From an uncultured Muribaculaceae bacterium (GTDB lineage Bacteria; Bacteroidota; Bacteroidia; Bacteroidales; Muribaculaceae), in assembly GCA_910584545.1 (NCBI GenBank), contig CAJUBC010000004.1, positions 12,217-76,216 on the forward strand: a stretch of 64,000 bases of DNA, read 5' to 3'. The notes below the pieces were generated by a model, which worked only from the letters and a program-made list of their open reading frames with translations, had not been told where the DNA came from and searched no databases. Below are positions 1-9,244 of the stretch, in pieces (the stretch's first letter is position 1; each line of letters opens with the position of its first letter). The position numbers and the translations under genes were made by a program.

Positions 1-1
1 A

Positions 2-148
2 GCCATCGAGAACGCCAAGACAAAAATAGCCGCGATGCAGGCACCCTTCGTGCTTAACTACAGTCACGCATCGGCCGGCGAAGCCATGGACGCATGCCGC
101 GAGCTGGCCGACGTGCTCTCCGAACTTAAGGTAAGCCTCTCGAAATAA
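2..148 (+). CDS. Imelysin-like (peptidase M75) protein, C-terminal fragment
   Basis: An open frame enters from the left edge and ends at TAA 146-148, giving the last 48 residues of a protein. They read as two amphipathic helices around a segment containing MQAPFVLNY and then ACRELADVLSEL. This resembles the C-terminal helices of imelysin (M75) family proteins of Bacteroidetes, which are periplasmic or surface proteins linked to iron uptake. The next gene 21 bases downstream is a di-heme cytochrome lipoprotein; imelysin genes and di-heme oxidoreductase genes are known neighbours in this phylum, and that context supports the call. Only the tail is visible, so the family call is tentative; any other helical-bundle protein could end in a similar way. 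Confidence 0.55.
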   Translation, partial: AIENAKTKIAAMQAPFVLNYSHASAGEAMDACRELADVLSELKVSLSK

Positions 149-169
149 ATTCAAAATCAATCCGGAACC

Positions 170-1744
170 ATGAAATTTCATACCTATATGCTATATGCCG
201 GGTTGCTGTTGGTTGCCGTCTCATGCCGGGACGGCAACGAAACGCAGCCTGACGACAACGAACCTACCGAGCTCAGCGAGGAGTATTACAGCGGCGGTAA
301 ACTCGGAACGACCTTCAACACCTCGGCCTCCGCATTCGAGGACCCGACACCTGCCGTGGAGCAGGCCAGCATGACCGACCGCTTCAAATATGGCGAGATG
401 TTCTTCGAACGCACATATACTCAGAAAAACAAACCATTCGACGGCCTCGGCCCTCTCTACGTGCGCTCTTCCTGCGTGGCATGCCATCCCGGCTACGGCC
501 ACGGCAAGCGCGTGGAGCGATACCGCGCCAACGACTGGGGAAACGGTTATCTGCTCGTGCTCACCGACCATAACGACACATATCTGTCATCGCTCACCGG
601 CATGCCGCAGACCATGGCCGTCAAACCCTTCAAGGCCCCCATCGACGAGACAAAGATCAACATCAAGTGGCTCCCCTATACCGATGAATGGGGCAACAAG
701 TTCCCCGACGGCGAGACATACTCCCTCATCTATCCCGAAGTGACCATCCCCGAGGATGCATTCTACGTACCCCTTGAGGTCAACGGCAAACCCATTCCCT
801 ACTCCGAGCTGATGGTAAGGCTCGAATCGACCATCGGAATCTATGGCACGGGCCTGCTCGACGCCATCGACGACAATGACCTCAAGGCCCAGTACGCGCT
901 CGAGGAGAAAGCCGGAGCGCGCATAAACCCCGCGATATTCCAGAACGGAGAATGGACATCGTTATATGGAAAGACCTCACATCCCAAACGCTTCACCTAC
1001 GCACTCAGCCGCGGTCCGCTGCAGGATGCCGCCGGTGCCAACGCCATCTGGAACATCACCAACGTGACGCGCGGCGACCGCCGTTACCACTACATGACCG
1101 AGACATACGCACGTACGGCAGCGGCCGATCCGGAGGTGCAGAAGGAATTCTACCGCTATTTCCCTGAATGGAAGAAGAGCGGCGACGTGGCGCAAGACAT
1201 CTACGACTACCTGATGTGTAAGGATCTGCCTGCGGAAATGACCGATGATGATTACGTCGACTTCATGATATGGCACCGGGGACTGGCCGTGCCGGCCGCC
1301 CGCGACCTCGACAGCGAGGAAGTTCAGCGAGGCAAGCGCCTATTCAGCGAGATCGGCTGCGCCACCTGCCACCGGCCCTCCTGGACCACCGGCGATGACA
1401 ACCTCACCGACCCGAACGGTTTCTTCAAGGATGGCGATGCACGTCTTCCCCGCTATCCGCATCAGAAGATATGGCCTTACACCGACATGGTCCAGCACCG
1501 GCTGGAGATGGTCAACGACATCCGCACCGGCTGGTGCCGCACCACCCCGCTCTGGGGACGCGGCCTCTCGCAGGTATGTTCCGGACACAGCGACCGGCTC
1601 CACGACTGCCGCGCCCGCAACGTGAAGGAGGCCATCATGTGGCACGGATCGGCCAACTCGGACGCACGCCGCTCCGTAGAGAATTTCCGCAAACTTTCCA
1701 AGGCGGACCGCGACGCAGTGGTTCGGTTCATCGATGCAATCTGA
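170..1744 (+). CDS. Di-heme oxidoreductase (DHOR, DUF1111-type) lipoprotein
   Basis: A 524-residue exported protein. The N-terminus is a lipoprotein signal ending in AVSC with the lipid-bearing Cys at residue 19, so it should be anchored in a membrane. Two c-type heme sites are present: CVACH at 102-106 and CATCH at 397-401. The spacing of the two hemes and the overall length match the di-heme 'thiol oxidoreductase' family (PF06537), relatives of bacterial cytochrome c peroxidase whose physiological substrate is poorly known. It is the second gene of a cluster: the imelysin-like gene lies 21 bases upstream, and the CcsBA heme-ligation gene overlaps its end by 11 bases, which implies translational coupling. 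Heme attachment to the two CxxCH motifs would need that CcsBA. Likely roles are electron transfer or iron/peroxide chemistry at the cell surface. The family call is firm; the substrate is unknown. Confidence 0.85.
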   Translation: MKFHTYMLYAGLLLVAVSCRDGNETQPDDNEPTELSEEYYSGGKLGTTFNTSASAFEDPTPAVEQASMTDRFKYGEMFFERTYTQKNKPFDGLGPLYVRSSCVACHPGYGHGKRVERYRANDWGNGYLLVLTDHNDTYLSSLTGMPQTMAVKPFKAPIDETKINIKWLPYTDEWGNKFPDGETYSLIYPEVTIPEDAFYVPLEVNGKPIPYSELMVRLESTIGIYGTGLLDAIDDNDLKAQYALEEKAGARINPAIFQNGEWTSLYGKTSHPKRFTYALSRGPLQDAAGANAIWNITNVTRGDRRYHYMTETYARTAAADPEVQKEFYRYFPEWKKSGDVAQDIYDYLMCKDLPAEMTDDDYVDFMIWHRGLAVPAARDLDSEEVQRGKRLFSEIGCATCHRPSWTTGDDNLTDPNGFFKDGDARLPRYPHQKIWPYTDMVQHRLEMVNDIRTGWCRTTPLWGRGLSQVCSGHSDRLHDCRARNVKEAIMWHGSANSDARRSVENFRKLSKADRDAVVRFIDAI

Positions 1745-3836
1745 TATAGACTTAGAAGTGAAAACCAAAGCCATTAAAATCATATCCTTTTTTTCGTTAG
1801 CTGTCGTCACCGCAATCCTCGCGGTGACGACAGTCGGTGTCAACGCCGGGTGGCCAACTTCAGTCTATACGTCATGGCCGATGGTATGCCTCTGGGCATT
1901 CACAGCCATAGCTGCTCTGGCATATATGCTGCGGGTGCATCTGTACAGGAAGCCTGCGGTTTTCGGTATACACGCTGCCTTCCTGCTTATTCTCGCCGGT
2001 GCGCTCTGCACCCATCTCACCGCGACAGAAGAGACCCTGCATCTGCGTGTAGGCGAAAGGTCGCCTGAAGCCGGAGCGACACTTGCAAGCTTCAATGTAA
2101 TCCCCTATCCGGGTACCGATGTCCCCAAGGACTTTGTCTGCACGCTCCGCGATGAATCGGGCGAGACTGCGGAAGCCTCGATGAACAGGCCCGCGTCCTG
2201 CGGCGGATGGAAATATGTGATAGTCAGTTTCGATGACGACCGGGGCGGAGTGACCCTCTCAGCCTCCCGCGATCCGTGGGGAAAGGGACTTTCTTATGCA
2301 GGATATATCTTGCTCGCGCTCTCTTTCATCGGCTGGTTTCTCACTCCCGGCACTTCCTGGAGGAAAGCGCTGGCAAGACTCGGCACGGTGGTTTTGCTGC
2401 TTTTCCCAAATACCGCGAAGGCGGCCGATATCGATTCCGGATTCGCTTCTGAATTCGGCACGGTTCCGGTACTATACAACGGACGCATCTGCCCGATGTC
2501 GACTCTTGCCCGCGATTTCACCGTCCGGCTTACCGGCGGTTCGGCTTCGTTCGACGGGAAGAATCCTGATGAAGTGCTCGCCGGTTTTCTGTTCGATTTC
2601 TACGATTGGAAACGCATACCGATTATAAGACTGAACAATAAGGATTTACAGGAATTAATCTGTAAGGATGGGAAATATGTCAGCTACGAGAATTTTTTCA
2701 ATGCCGTCACTTCCGGCATCATCGACACCGAGGATATGTCTGCGCGCAAGCGCTATGCCAAGGAGATTGACCGCTTCGAAGCGATAAACATGCTTGTTAG
2801 CGGAGAGTTGCTGAAGATATTTCCGGTAAGGGATAAGGATGGAGGTATCGGATGGTATTCCGCTGTCGGCGACCTGCCCTCGGATCTCGACGGTGACCGC
2901 TGGATCTTCATCCGCAAGTATCTCGGACTGCTCAACGAGCAAGTGCAGCGAGGCGACGCTTCGGAGCGGACAGTGTTGCTCGAAGCTCTCCGCAAATATC
3001 AGCGGAAGGAAATCGGCGACACGATGCCGCCGGAATGGAAGATGCGCTCCGAACGGGTATACAACGCACTCAGCGCCATGCGTTGGCCGCCGATAGCGAT
3101 TGGGATTCTCGGAATAGGGCTTTTTATTGCAGGATTACTGAGCCGGAGAGGCTTGGCGCAGAAAGTGGCGATGGCCGCTACGATTCTGTCGTTCGCATGG
3201 TATACGTTTCTAATCGTGATGCGATGGGTTGTTAGCGGACATGTGCCGATGTCGAACGGTTACGAGACAATGACGTTGCTCGCATGGTTGCTTTTGCTGA
3301 CCGGGCTGTTTTTCTACCGAATGCGGCTAATGCCTGCGATGTGCCTTACGGCATCGGCGTTGGCAGCCGGAGTGGCGGCCATGAGTGGCGCAGGCTCTTC
3401 CGTGACCGGAATGACACCGGTTCTCGACTCGCCGCTTCTCAGCATCCATGTGCTTCTTGTGATGGCATCCTACGCGCTGTTCCTGCTTATGGCCATCGCC
3501 GGAATCGCAGGATTGACGGTAAAAAGGGAGAGCGAACGAATGTCTTCGCTCGCCCTCGCAATGCTGTATCCTGCGGTCGCCCTGCTTGCCACCGGCATCT
3601 TCACCGGAGCTGTCTGGGCCGATATGTCGTGGGGCCGCTATTGGGGTTGGGACCCGAAAGAAGTCTGGGCGTTAGTCACAATGCTCATCTACAGTTTCCC
3701 GCTCCACCAGAGACTCTTCCCAACGCTGCGCAGTACCCGAGGCATACTGACATACTCAGCCGTAGCCTTCCTGTCAGTGCTGATCACCTATTTCGGAGTA
3801 AACTTCTTCCTCGGCGGCCTCCACAGCTACGCGTGA
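1734..3836 (+). CDS. Fused cytochrome c biogenesis protein CcsBA (ResB-ResC type)
   Basis: A 700-residue membrane protein of the system II cytochrome c maturation pathway, which carries heme across the inner membrane and ligates it to CxxCH motifs. The N-terminal part has transmembrane segments and a ResB-like extracytoplasmic region; the C-terminal third is CcsA-like. Visible signatures are the histidine motif GHVPMSNGYETM near residue 503 and the tryptophan-rich heme-handling motif WGRYWGWDPKEVW at about 633-645. The gene starts 11 bases inside the di-heme oxidoreductase gene, so the chaperone is directly coupled to a probable client. Start choice: ATG 1734 is the only Met before the first transmembrane segment, although a GTG at 1758 is an alternative. 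It ends two bases before the convergent C10 protease gene, with no obvious terminator between them. Confidence 0.88.
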   Translation: MQSDIDLEVKTKAIKIISFFSLAVVTAILAVTTVGVNAGWPTSVYTSWPMVCLWAFTAIAALAYMLRVHLYRKPAVFGIHAAFLLILAGALCTHLTATEETLHLRVGERSPEAGATLASFNVIPYPGTDVPKDFVCTLRDESGETAEASMNRPASCGGWKYVIVSFDDDRGGVTLSASRDPWGKGLSYAGYILLALSFIGWFLTPGTSWRKALARLGTVVLLLFPNTAKAADIDSGFASEFGTVPVLYNGRICPMSTLARDFTVRLTGGSASFDGKNPDEVLAGFLFDFYDWKRIPIIRLNNKDLQELICKDGKYVSYENFFNAVTSGIIDTEDMSARKRYAKEIDRFEAINMLVSGELLKIFPVRDKDGGIGWYSAVGDLPSDLDGDRWIFIRKYLGLLNEQVQRGDASERTVLLEALRKYQRKEIGDTMPPEWKMRSERVYNALSAMRWPPIAIGILGIGLFIAGLLSRRGLAQKVAMAATILSFAWYTFLIVMRWVVSGHVPMSNGYETMTLLAWLLLLTGLFFYRMRLMPAMCLTASALAAGVAAMSGAGSSVTGMTPVLDSPLLSIHVLLVMASYALFLLMAIAGIAGLTVKRESERMSSLALAMLYPAVALLATGIFTGAVWADMSWGRYWGWDPKEVWALVTMLIYSFPLHQRLFPTLRSTRGILTYSAVAFLSVLITYFGVNFFLGGLHSYA

Positions 3837-3838
3837 AG

Positions 3839-6214
3839 TTATCTCACAGTAACCTTACGCGTGGTGACGGTGCCGTCGACGCGGACCTCGCGGAGGATGT
3901 AGAGGCCCGGCGCGGGTTTCTCAACGCCCAGGTCTATGCCCGATACCGATATGTAGCTGCGCTCCACCACCTTGGAGTCATCACCGACGGAAGAAGCTAT
4001 CCCTGTGGGGGAGGACACATTGAAATAGGCAGCTTCGGTCAGCCACTCATCATTTGCAGTGTCGTAAACCGCAGCGAAATATGTCTTGCCTGATGATGCA
4101 TCCGGTATGGCGAATGTCCATGTGGCGGTCGCCGAGTTTCCGGCTTCCACACCTATAAAACCGGAGTCGCAGCCGAGGATGGCATACTGGCCGTCATCTT
4201 CGAACACATACAGTCTGAAAGAACCTCCGAAATATCCGGATGTACAGTGGATGTCGGCGGTGGCGGTCACCTTGTCGGGATTCTGTTTGTCGGGAACCGA
4301 AAGGTTGGATACCGCTATGACCGAGGTAGTCTTTCCGTTGAGCGTCACCTTGATCGGATCCGACATGTACCGGTATGTATTATTCAGAACCTGAAAGAGC
4401 GCCATATCATACTCTCCCGGGGCAGGAATCATCTCCGAACCATTGTCATCGACCGGATAACTGAAAGTGGATATATAATCGAACTGTCTGCTTTCACTCG
4501 AATTGAGGGAGATGAATGCCTTGTCCCCGAAAGCCACTATCTCATTATCCTTCACAAGGGCCGCGATCACCGAGCCTGCGAATGGTTCGGATTCATCGGT
4601 ATTGGTGACAGTCGCCGTGCATCTGAATTTCAAGCCTTCATATATCTTTCCGTCAAGCCTGAAATCCTCGGCCCATGCATACGCGGGATTCACAGACCGG
4701 AAGGTCGCGGTCTTTCCCTCTACAGTCATTATATATGATCCGACCTCGCACTTCTCGACCAATATCGGTTGTGCATCCTCGTCTCCCACCTTATAAGCCG
4801 GCTGCACGGAGTATATGCCCGCCGGCATGGAAGAGGGCAGATTCACCGGCCATGTGACATCGGTGAATCCATAGTTAAGCGGCAGGTCGGCAAGTGAGTT
4901 CGAATAAGAAAGGAACTCGGAATATCCTTTGCCGTCAGTAACCAACAGCCCGACATACCAATTCCGGATGGTACGGTAGTCGTAATTATAGAACGAACCG
5001 GTAAAAGAGATTTCAGAACCGAGCGACGCGCTGCTCTCATTGATGGAGAACCCACCTCTCCAAAGAAGCTGGCCGCCCTTGGCGTCGGTCGTGACATGCT
5101 CTTTGGTCAATCCCGCCACTATTGCCTGACCGAAATTGTAGCCGGAGGTGTGGCCACCGATACCCTGCGAACCGGGATCGAGCGCCGTAAGCAGGTAATA
5201 ACCGTCGCTCATTCCTCCCCAACCCCAGTTGAAATGGAAATAGCCGTCGGAGTATCCGTCACAAACGAATGCATGCCCGCCGGTGTTGCTCTGTCCGTCA
5301 TAATATACCGGACCATACTGACGCAGATTTTCATAAACCACATCCTCCCACTCCGGGATGCTGTAATAATCGCGCATCATGTATTTCAGCCCGGGGTCAT
5401 AGCCGAACGACTCCACAAAAGCCCGGCATACCGCTGTGGTCAGCGCTCCGGATGCCACCGGGGAGTAATTCATGTCCACACTTATGCCGCATGCGCTCAT
5501 AAGCGTCGCCACCGCGTCACGTGCTGACTGAGGAGAATTCTCATCATAGACATCAAGCATGTTGTTCCAGTCGAACTTTATCGAGGGTGAGATACCGAGC
5601 GTCAAAGAGGAGCCCCCGTTCTTCCACGTGTAGGAATGGCTGTCCTGCACATTCGCGGGGAACTTATAGTAATTCATCACCTGCGCCATGGCGGTTGCGA
5701 CGCAGCCGGTGACGCAGCGTCTGTTGCCTACAGAAGGGCACTTGCCGTTATAGGGCGAATCCTGATTCCACTTGGTGGTTATCATCGGCGCGATGTAGGC
5801 CTTTGTGCCGCCGGCATGCATTATCGGAGCGGTCGCTCCCGATTCCGTGGCATGCACTGCATTATAAGCCACCTGCTCTGCCAGCGAGCCGAGCCAGTAA
5901 CGCATCCCGTCCGGGAGTTCAGTCTCATCGGCCGGAAGAGTCCCGCTGTCGGAGAATCCGAGGAGAGGAACAGTGGTGTCATCAGCCGACAGCACCATGA
6001 ATCCTCCCTGAGGAGCGGAGAAGATATAGAGGGCCGGCATGCCGTCAATGCTTCTTGTGAACCGTAGCTCAGGAGTTTCCGACTGCAGGGATCGCACCTT
6101 GGCGGGGCCTTGAGATATGTCGAGCCGCCCGAGAGCCGCCGACGGAGTGAGCGGAGCCGCCGTTGCCATTGCAGCCGTCAGGCATAGTGCCGATATGAGT
6201 ATTTCCTTTCTCAT
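3839..6214 (-). CDS. Secreted C10 family (streptopain-like) cysteine protease
   Basis: A 791-residue exported protease. Residues 1-19 are a signal peptide; about 20-140 is a Spi-type inhibitory prodomain; about 140-370 is the C10 peptidase domain. The catalytic Cys171 lies in TGCVATAMAQVMNYY, His314 in GGHAFVCDGY, and the conserved FHFNWGWGG (Asn329-Trp330) follows. After the protease domain come roughly 400 residues of beta-rich repeats, and the C-terminus (APGLYILREV to the end) looks like a type IX secretion sorting domain, so the enzyme is probably exported to the surface or medium. Relatives are streptopain and the Bacteroides and Porphyromonas PrtT/Bfp proteases, which act on host proteins. 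The gene stands alone with its own promoter and is convergent with ccsBA. The T9SS reading is by motif only. Confidence 0.9.
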   Translation of the reverse strand: MRKEILISALCLTAAMATAAPLTPSAALGRLDISQGPAKVRSLQSETPELRFTRSIDGMPALYIFSAPQGGFMVLSADDTTVPLLGFSDSGTLPADETELPDGMRYWLGSLAEQVAYNAVHATESGATAPIMHAGGTKAYIAPMITTKWNQDSPYNGKCPSVGNRRCVTGCVATAMAQVMNYYKFPANVQDSHSYTWKNGGSSLTLGISPSIKFDWNNMLDVYDENSPQSARDAVATLMSACGISVDMNYSPVASGALTTAVCRAFVESFGYDPGLKYMMRDYYSIPEWEDVVYENLRQYGPVYYDGQSNTGGHAFVCDGYSDGYFHFNWGWGGMSDGYYLLTALDPGSQGIGGHTSGYNFGQAIVAGLTKEHVTTDAKGGQLLWRGGFSINESSASLGSEISFTGSFYNYDYRTIRNWYVGLLVTDGKGYSEFLSYSNSLADLPLNYGFTDVTWPVNLPSSMPAGIYSVQPAYKVGDEDAQPILVEKCEVGSYIMTVEGKTATFRSVNPAYAWAEDFRLDGKIYEGLKFRCTATVTNTDESEPFAGSVIAALVKDNEIVAFGDKAFISLNSSESRQFDYISTFSYPVDDNGSEMIPAPGEYDMALFQVLNNTYRYMSDPIKVTLNGKTTSVIAVSNLSVPDKQNPDKVTATADIHCTSGYFGGSFRLYVFEDDGQYAILGCDSGFIGVEAGNSATATWTFAIPDASSGKTYFAAVYDTANDEWLTEAAYFNVSSPTGIASSVGDDSKVVERSYISVSGIDLGVEKPAPGLYILREVRVDGTVTTRKVTVR

Positions 6215-6295
6215 TGTATCAGTTTGTATCAGTGTTTATCGATGCTATTGTTCGTATTTTGAAACTCTTCTTTTTACATGAAGAGTCAGACCCGA

Positions 6296-6327
6296 CAAAA
6301 GTAATATATTTATTTCACATTTACAAA
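6296..6327 (-). promoter_or_regulatory. Promoter of the C10 protease gene
   Basis: On the minus strand a -33 element TTTG (6324-6327) is followed after exactly 20 bases by TACTTTTG (6296-6303), the Bacteroidetes TAnnTTTG -7 box. The predicted leader of about 75 bases contains a 7-bp hairpin (6264-6270 pairing with 6280-6286) and two tandem copies of the octamer GTATCAGT (read on the plus strand) just before the start codon. Confidence 0.6.
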
Positions 6328-6370
6328 CACCCCGATAAATGTTCTGACTAAAAAGATTTTTTTGAAATAG

Positions 6371-6402
6371 TTGGCAAGGTTATGAAATTTACGCTATCTT
6401 TG
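6371..6402 (+). promoter_or_regulatory. Promoter of fbp
   Basis: TTG at 6371-6373, 21 bases, then TATCTTTG at 6395-6402. The spacing and both elements fit the Bacteroidetes primary sigma factor consensus, and the box lies 46 bases upstream of the fbp start codon. Confidence 0.6.
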
Positions 6403-6448
6403 CGGTACGCTTCGGTCCGCGGACCGGATTAACCAACCTTACGACCCC

Positions 6449-8455
6449 ATGAAAAACGAATCTAATGTAACCACGGGCTTCACGCCGGAACAGATAGAAC
6501 GCGACCGGCGCGTGCTCGAGCTGCTGGCACAGAATTTCGGCAGCATCCAGGCTGCCTCGACCGAAATCATCAACCTCGAGGCAATCCTCAATCTTCCCAA
6601 AGGGACGGAGCATTTCGTGGCCGACCTCCACGGCGAGGACGAGGCATTCCGCCATATCCTCAAGAACGCGTCGGGCAATATCAAGCGCAAGGTCCATGAG
6701 ATCTACGGCAACACCATGCGCGATGCCGAACTGTCGCAGCTCTGCTCGCTGATCTACTATCCGGAGCAGAAACTCGACCTGATATCCCAGGAGGAGACCG
6801 ACCTCGACAATTTCTACAACATCACGCTGCACCGCCTGGTAAAGGTGCTTCAGAGCGTTTCGTCGAAGTACACCCGCTCGAAGGTGCGCAAGGCACTCCC
6901 TCCGGAATTCGCCTACATCATCGAGGAGCTCCTCCACGAAACCCCTTCGGGCGAAAGCAAGCAGATGTACTACGCGCAGGTAGTGGAGACAATCATATCA
7001 TGCGGTCAGGCAAAGGAGTTCATCATCGCCATCTGCAACGTGATCCAGCGCCTCAGCATCGACTCGCTGCATATCCTCGGCGACATCTACGACCGAGGGC
7101 AGGGCGCCCACATCATCCTCGACACACTCCAGGGCTACAAGAACTATGACATCCAGTGGGGCAACCACGACGCGCTCTGGATGGGAGCCAGCGCCGGCAA
7201 CGACTGCTGCATCGCCAACGTGCTGCGGAACGCTCTCCGCTACGGCGACATGGACACCCTCGAGGAGGGCTACGGCATCAACCTGATGCCGCTTGCCACT
7301 TTCGCCATGGACAAGTATGCCGACGACCCCTGCACGGTATTCAACCCCAAGGTGGACCCGGCACGCTGCGCCGGGGAGGAGAAGAACCTCGCCATCCTCG
7401 CCAAGATGCACAAGGCCATCGCCGTGATCCAGTTCAAGCTGGAAGGCGCCATGATCGACAAGCATCCCGAATGGAAGATGTCAGCCCGAAAGCTTCTCGA
7501 CAAGATGGACGAGGGATTCGCCAACGTCACCGTCGGAGGCGCTTCATACCCGATGCTCGACTCCAATTTCCCGACCATCGACCCGGCGGACCCATACGCG
7601 CTGACCGATGAGGAGAGGTTGCTTGTCGACAAGCTGCACCGCTCGTTCATGATAAGCGACAAGCTCCGCCGCCACATCATGATATTCTTCTCGCACGGAT
7701 GCATGTACAAGGTGCGCAACTCCAACCTGATGTTCCACGCTTCGGTGCCCCTCAACGAGGATGGATCGCTGAAAGAAATCGACCTGATGGGACACCGCTA
7801 CAAGGGAAAGGAACTACTGCACAACATAGGGATGCTGATTCGCTCGGCGTTCAACCGGGACACAGATCCAGCAGTCAGGGAATATGCCATCGATTATATA
7901 TGGTATCTGTGGTGCGGACCAGACTCGCCGCTGTTCGACAAATCGGCGATGACCACTTTCGAGCGCTATTTCATAGCCGACAAGGAGACCCACACAGAGC
8001 ATAAGGGCAACTACTACAAGCTCCGCGACCGGGAGGATGTCTGCGACATGATTCTCGATGAGTTCGGAGTCAAGGGGGAGCACCGCCATATCATCAACGG
8101 CCATGTTCCGGTAAAAGTGGGCAAAGGAGAGAAACCGATAAGGGCCAACGGCAAGCTTATGGTGATCGATGGCGGATTCTCCAAAGCATACCATACTACA
8201 ACCGGCATAGCAGGCTTCACTCTGGTGTATCATTCCAAAGGGCTGGTGCTCGTGCAGCATGAGCCGTTCAGCAGCACCGAGGAGGCAATCCGCGAGGGAA
8301 CCGACATCGTGTCGACAACGCAACTCGTGGAGCTGAGCCAGAACCACATGCGGGTGCGCGACACAGACAAAGGACGCGAGTTGCAGCGGCAGATCGATGA
8401 GCTGCGCGAATTACTGTGGGCCTATCGCCACGGGCTGATCAACCAAAAGCATTAA
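6449..8455 (+). CDS. fbp: Fructose-1,6-bisphosphatase, class III
   Basis: A 668-residue cytoplasmic enzyme that hydrolyses fructose 1,6-bisphosphate to fructose 6-phosphate, the committing step of gluconeogenesis. Length and motifs match the class III family (PF06874), a metallophosphoesterase type found in Firmicutes and Bacteroidetes and unrelated to the E. coli enzymes. The metal-binding motifs are visible in order: VADLHGEDE near residue 52, LGDIYDRGQG near 210, QWGNHDALWMGA near 235, and later INGHVPVKVGKGEKP near 550. It has its own promoter. Its 3' end overlaps the convergent formate/nitrite-type channel gene by 17 bases, so the two messages are antisense to each other at their ends. 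Start ATG 6449 is the first Met of the frame and fits the promoter. Confidence 0.95.
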   Translation: MKNESNVTTGFTPEQIERDRRVLELLAQNFGSIQAASTEIINLEAILNLPKGTEHFVADLHGEDEAFRHILKNASGNIKRKVHEIYGNTMRDAELSQLCSLIYYPEQKLDLISQEETDLDNFYNITLHRLVKVLQSVSSKYTRSKVRKALPPEFAYIIEELLHETPSGESKQMYYAQVVETIISCGQAKEFIIAICNVIQRLSIDSLHILGDIYDRGQGAHIILDTLQGYKNYDIQWGNHDALWMGASAGNDCCIANVLRNALRYGDMDTLEEGYGINLMPLATFAMDKYADDPCTVFNPKVDPARCAGEEKNLAILAKMHKAIAVIQFKLEGAMIDKHPEWKMSARKLLDKMDEGFANVTVGGASYPMLDSNFPTIDPADPYALTDEERLLVDKLHRSFMISDKLRRHIMIFFSHGCMYKVRNSNLMFHASVPLNEDGSLKEIDLMGHRYKGKELLHNIGMLIRSAFNRDTDPAVREYAIDYIWYLWCGPDSPLFDKSAMTTFERYFIADKETHTEHKGNYYKLRDREDVCDMILDEFGVKGEHRHIINGHVPVKVGKGEKPIRANGKLMVIDGGFSKAYHTTTGIAGFTLVYHSKGLVLVQHEPFSSTEEAIREGTDIVSTTQLVELSQNHMRVRDTDKGRELQRQIDELRELLWAYRHGLINQKH

Positions 8456-9029
8456 GCCGATATGCGTTGCAGCCGAGATAGTTGCCGAGCACTATCAAGG
8501 GGTAGAACGCAAGCAGTTCGGCCCAGTGCTCCCGGATATATCCAGGGGAGAGGCAACAGATGTAATAGGCATCGGCAATGCAGTGCGGAAGTCCACAAAG
8601 GATAAAAGCGGGAATTCCGAACAGCAGCGGCAGCCAATGTCCCTTCGAGGCGTTCTGGACGGCGAGGGTCATTATGAATCCGCAGCCGATCGAGAGGAGT
8701 CCGCATCGTAACGGGCCGGAAGCGAGACGCGTGTCGAGTATGCCTTCGGCCGCGGAGCAGGTGGCCGGATTGTTGATCACCAATGCGAGGAGAAGGCACC
8801 CGACAATGTTCCACAGCAGCATCGCAAGCAGCCAGCCATAACGGCCTTCGCGACCCCATACCAACTGCGACTTGCCGGTGAAAAGGTTCAGCCCCATCGA
8901 GACCACCGCTATCAGGCCAAACGCAAAAAGAACCGCCCCGGCCACGCCGCCGACACGGAGATAAATTGTCCCGCCGAGTCCAATACATACCCCGGCAAAG
9001 ACTCCCTTGATAATGTCTAACTGATTCAT
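8439..9029 (-). CDS. Formate/nitrite transporter family channel (short form)
   Basis: A 196-residue membrane protein with about six hydrophobic segments. Three stretches match the FocA/NirC family: LNLFTGKSQL (48-57), equivalent to the ELFTGN loop of FocA; CGLPHCIADAYY (145-156), equivalent to FEHSIANMF with the central channel histidine at His149; and GNYLGCNA near 182, equivalent to the GNxxGG motif. Family members are usually 250-290 residues; this is a compact form with short termini. The probable role is passive passage of formate or a similar small anion across the inner membrane. purT, which uses formate, is encoded about 2 kb away, but they are not in one operon. The 3' end overlaps fbp. 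Substrate choice cannot be read from sequence. Confidence 0.8.
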   Translation of the reverse strand: MNQLDIIKGVFAGVCIGLGGTIYLRVGGVAGAVLFAFGLIAVVSMGLNLFTGKSQLVWGREGRYGWLLAMLLWNIVGCLLLALVINNPATCSAAEGILDTRLASGPLRCGLLSIGCGFIMTLAVQNASKGHWLPLLFGIPAFILCGLPHCIADAYYICCLSPGYIREHWAELLAFYPLIVLGNYLGCNAYRLNAFG

Positions 9030-9073
9030 GCCACAAAATTAACATTTTCCCGTGTAAAAAAATCGATTATTTT

Positions 9074-9103
9074 TTGCATATTGGAAAATTTGAGCTATTT
9101 TTG
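9074..9103 (+). promoter_or_regulatory. Promoter of tnaA
   Basis: TTG at 9074-9076, 19 bases, then TATTTTTG at 9096-9103. The leader to the tnaA start is about 135 bases, long enough for post-transcriptional control. I saw no short Trp-rich leader peptide of the E. coli tnaC kind. Confidence 0.6.
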
Positions 9104-9244
9104 CAGAGAATTGAGGTCTTAGACCAATTCCCGCGAAAAAACAGACGCGGGAATCTTGCCGCAATGCCGGACCAGCTTCCGGGACATCAATAAGAAAGGA
9201 CAAAATTTCAAACAACGATAACCCCAACACAAAAAACAACTACC

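Noticed and set aside
9104..9244. tnaC-type leader peptide before tnaA
   Set aside because: No short frame with a suitable Trp codon and following pause signals was found.
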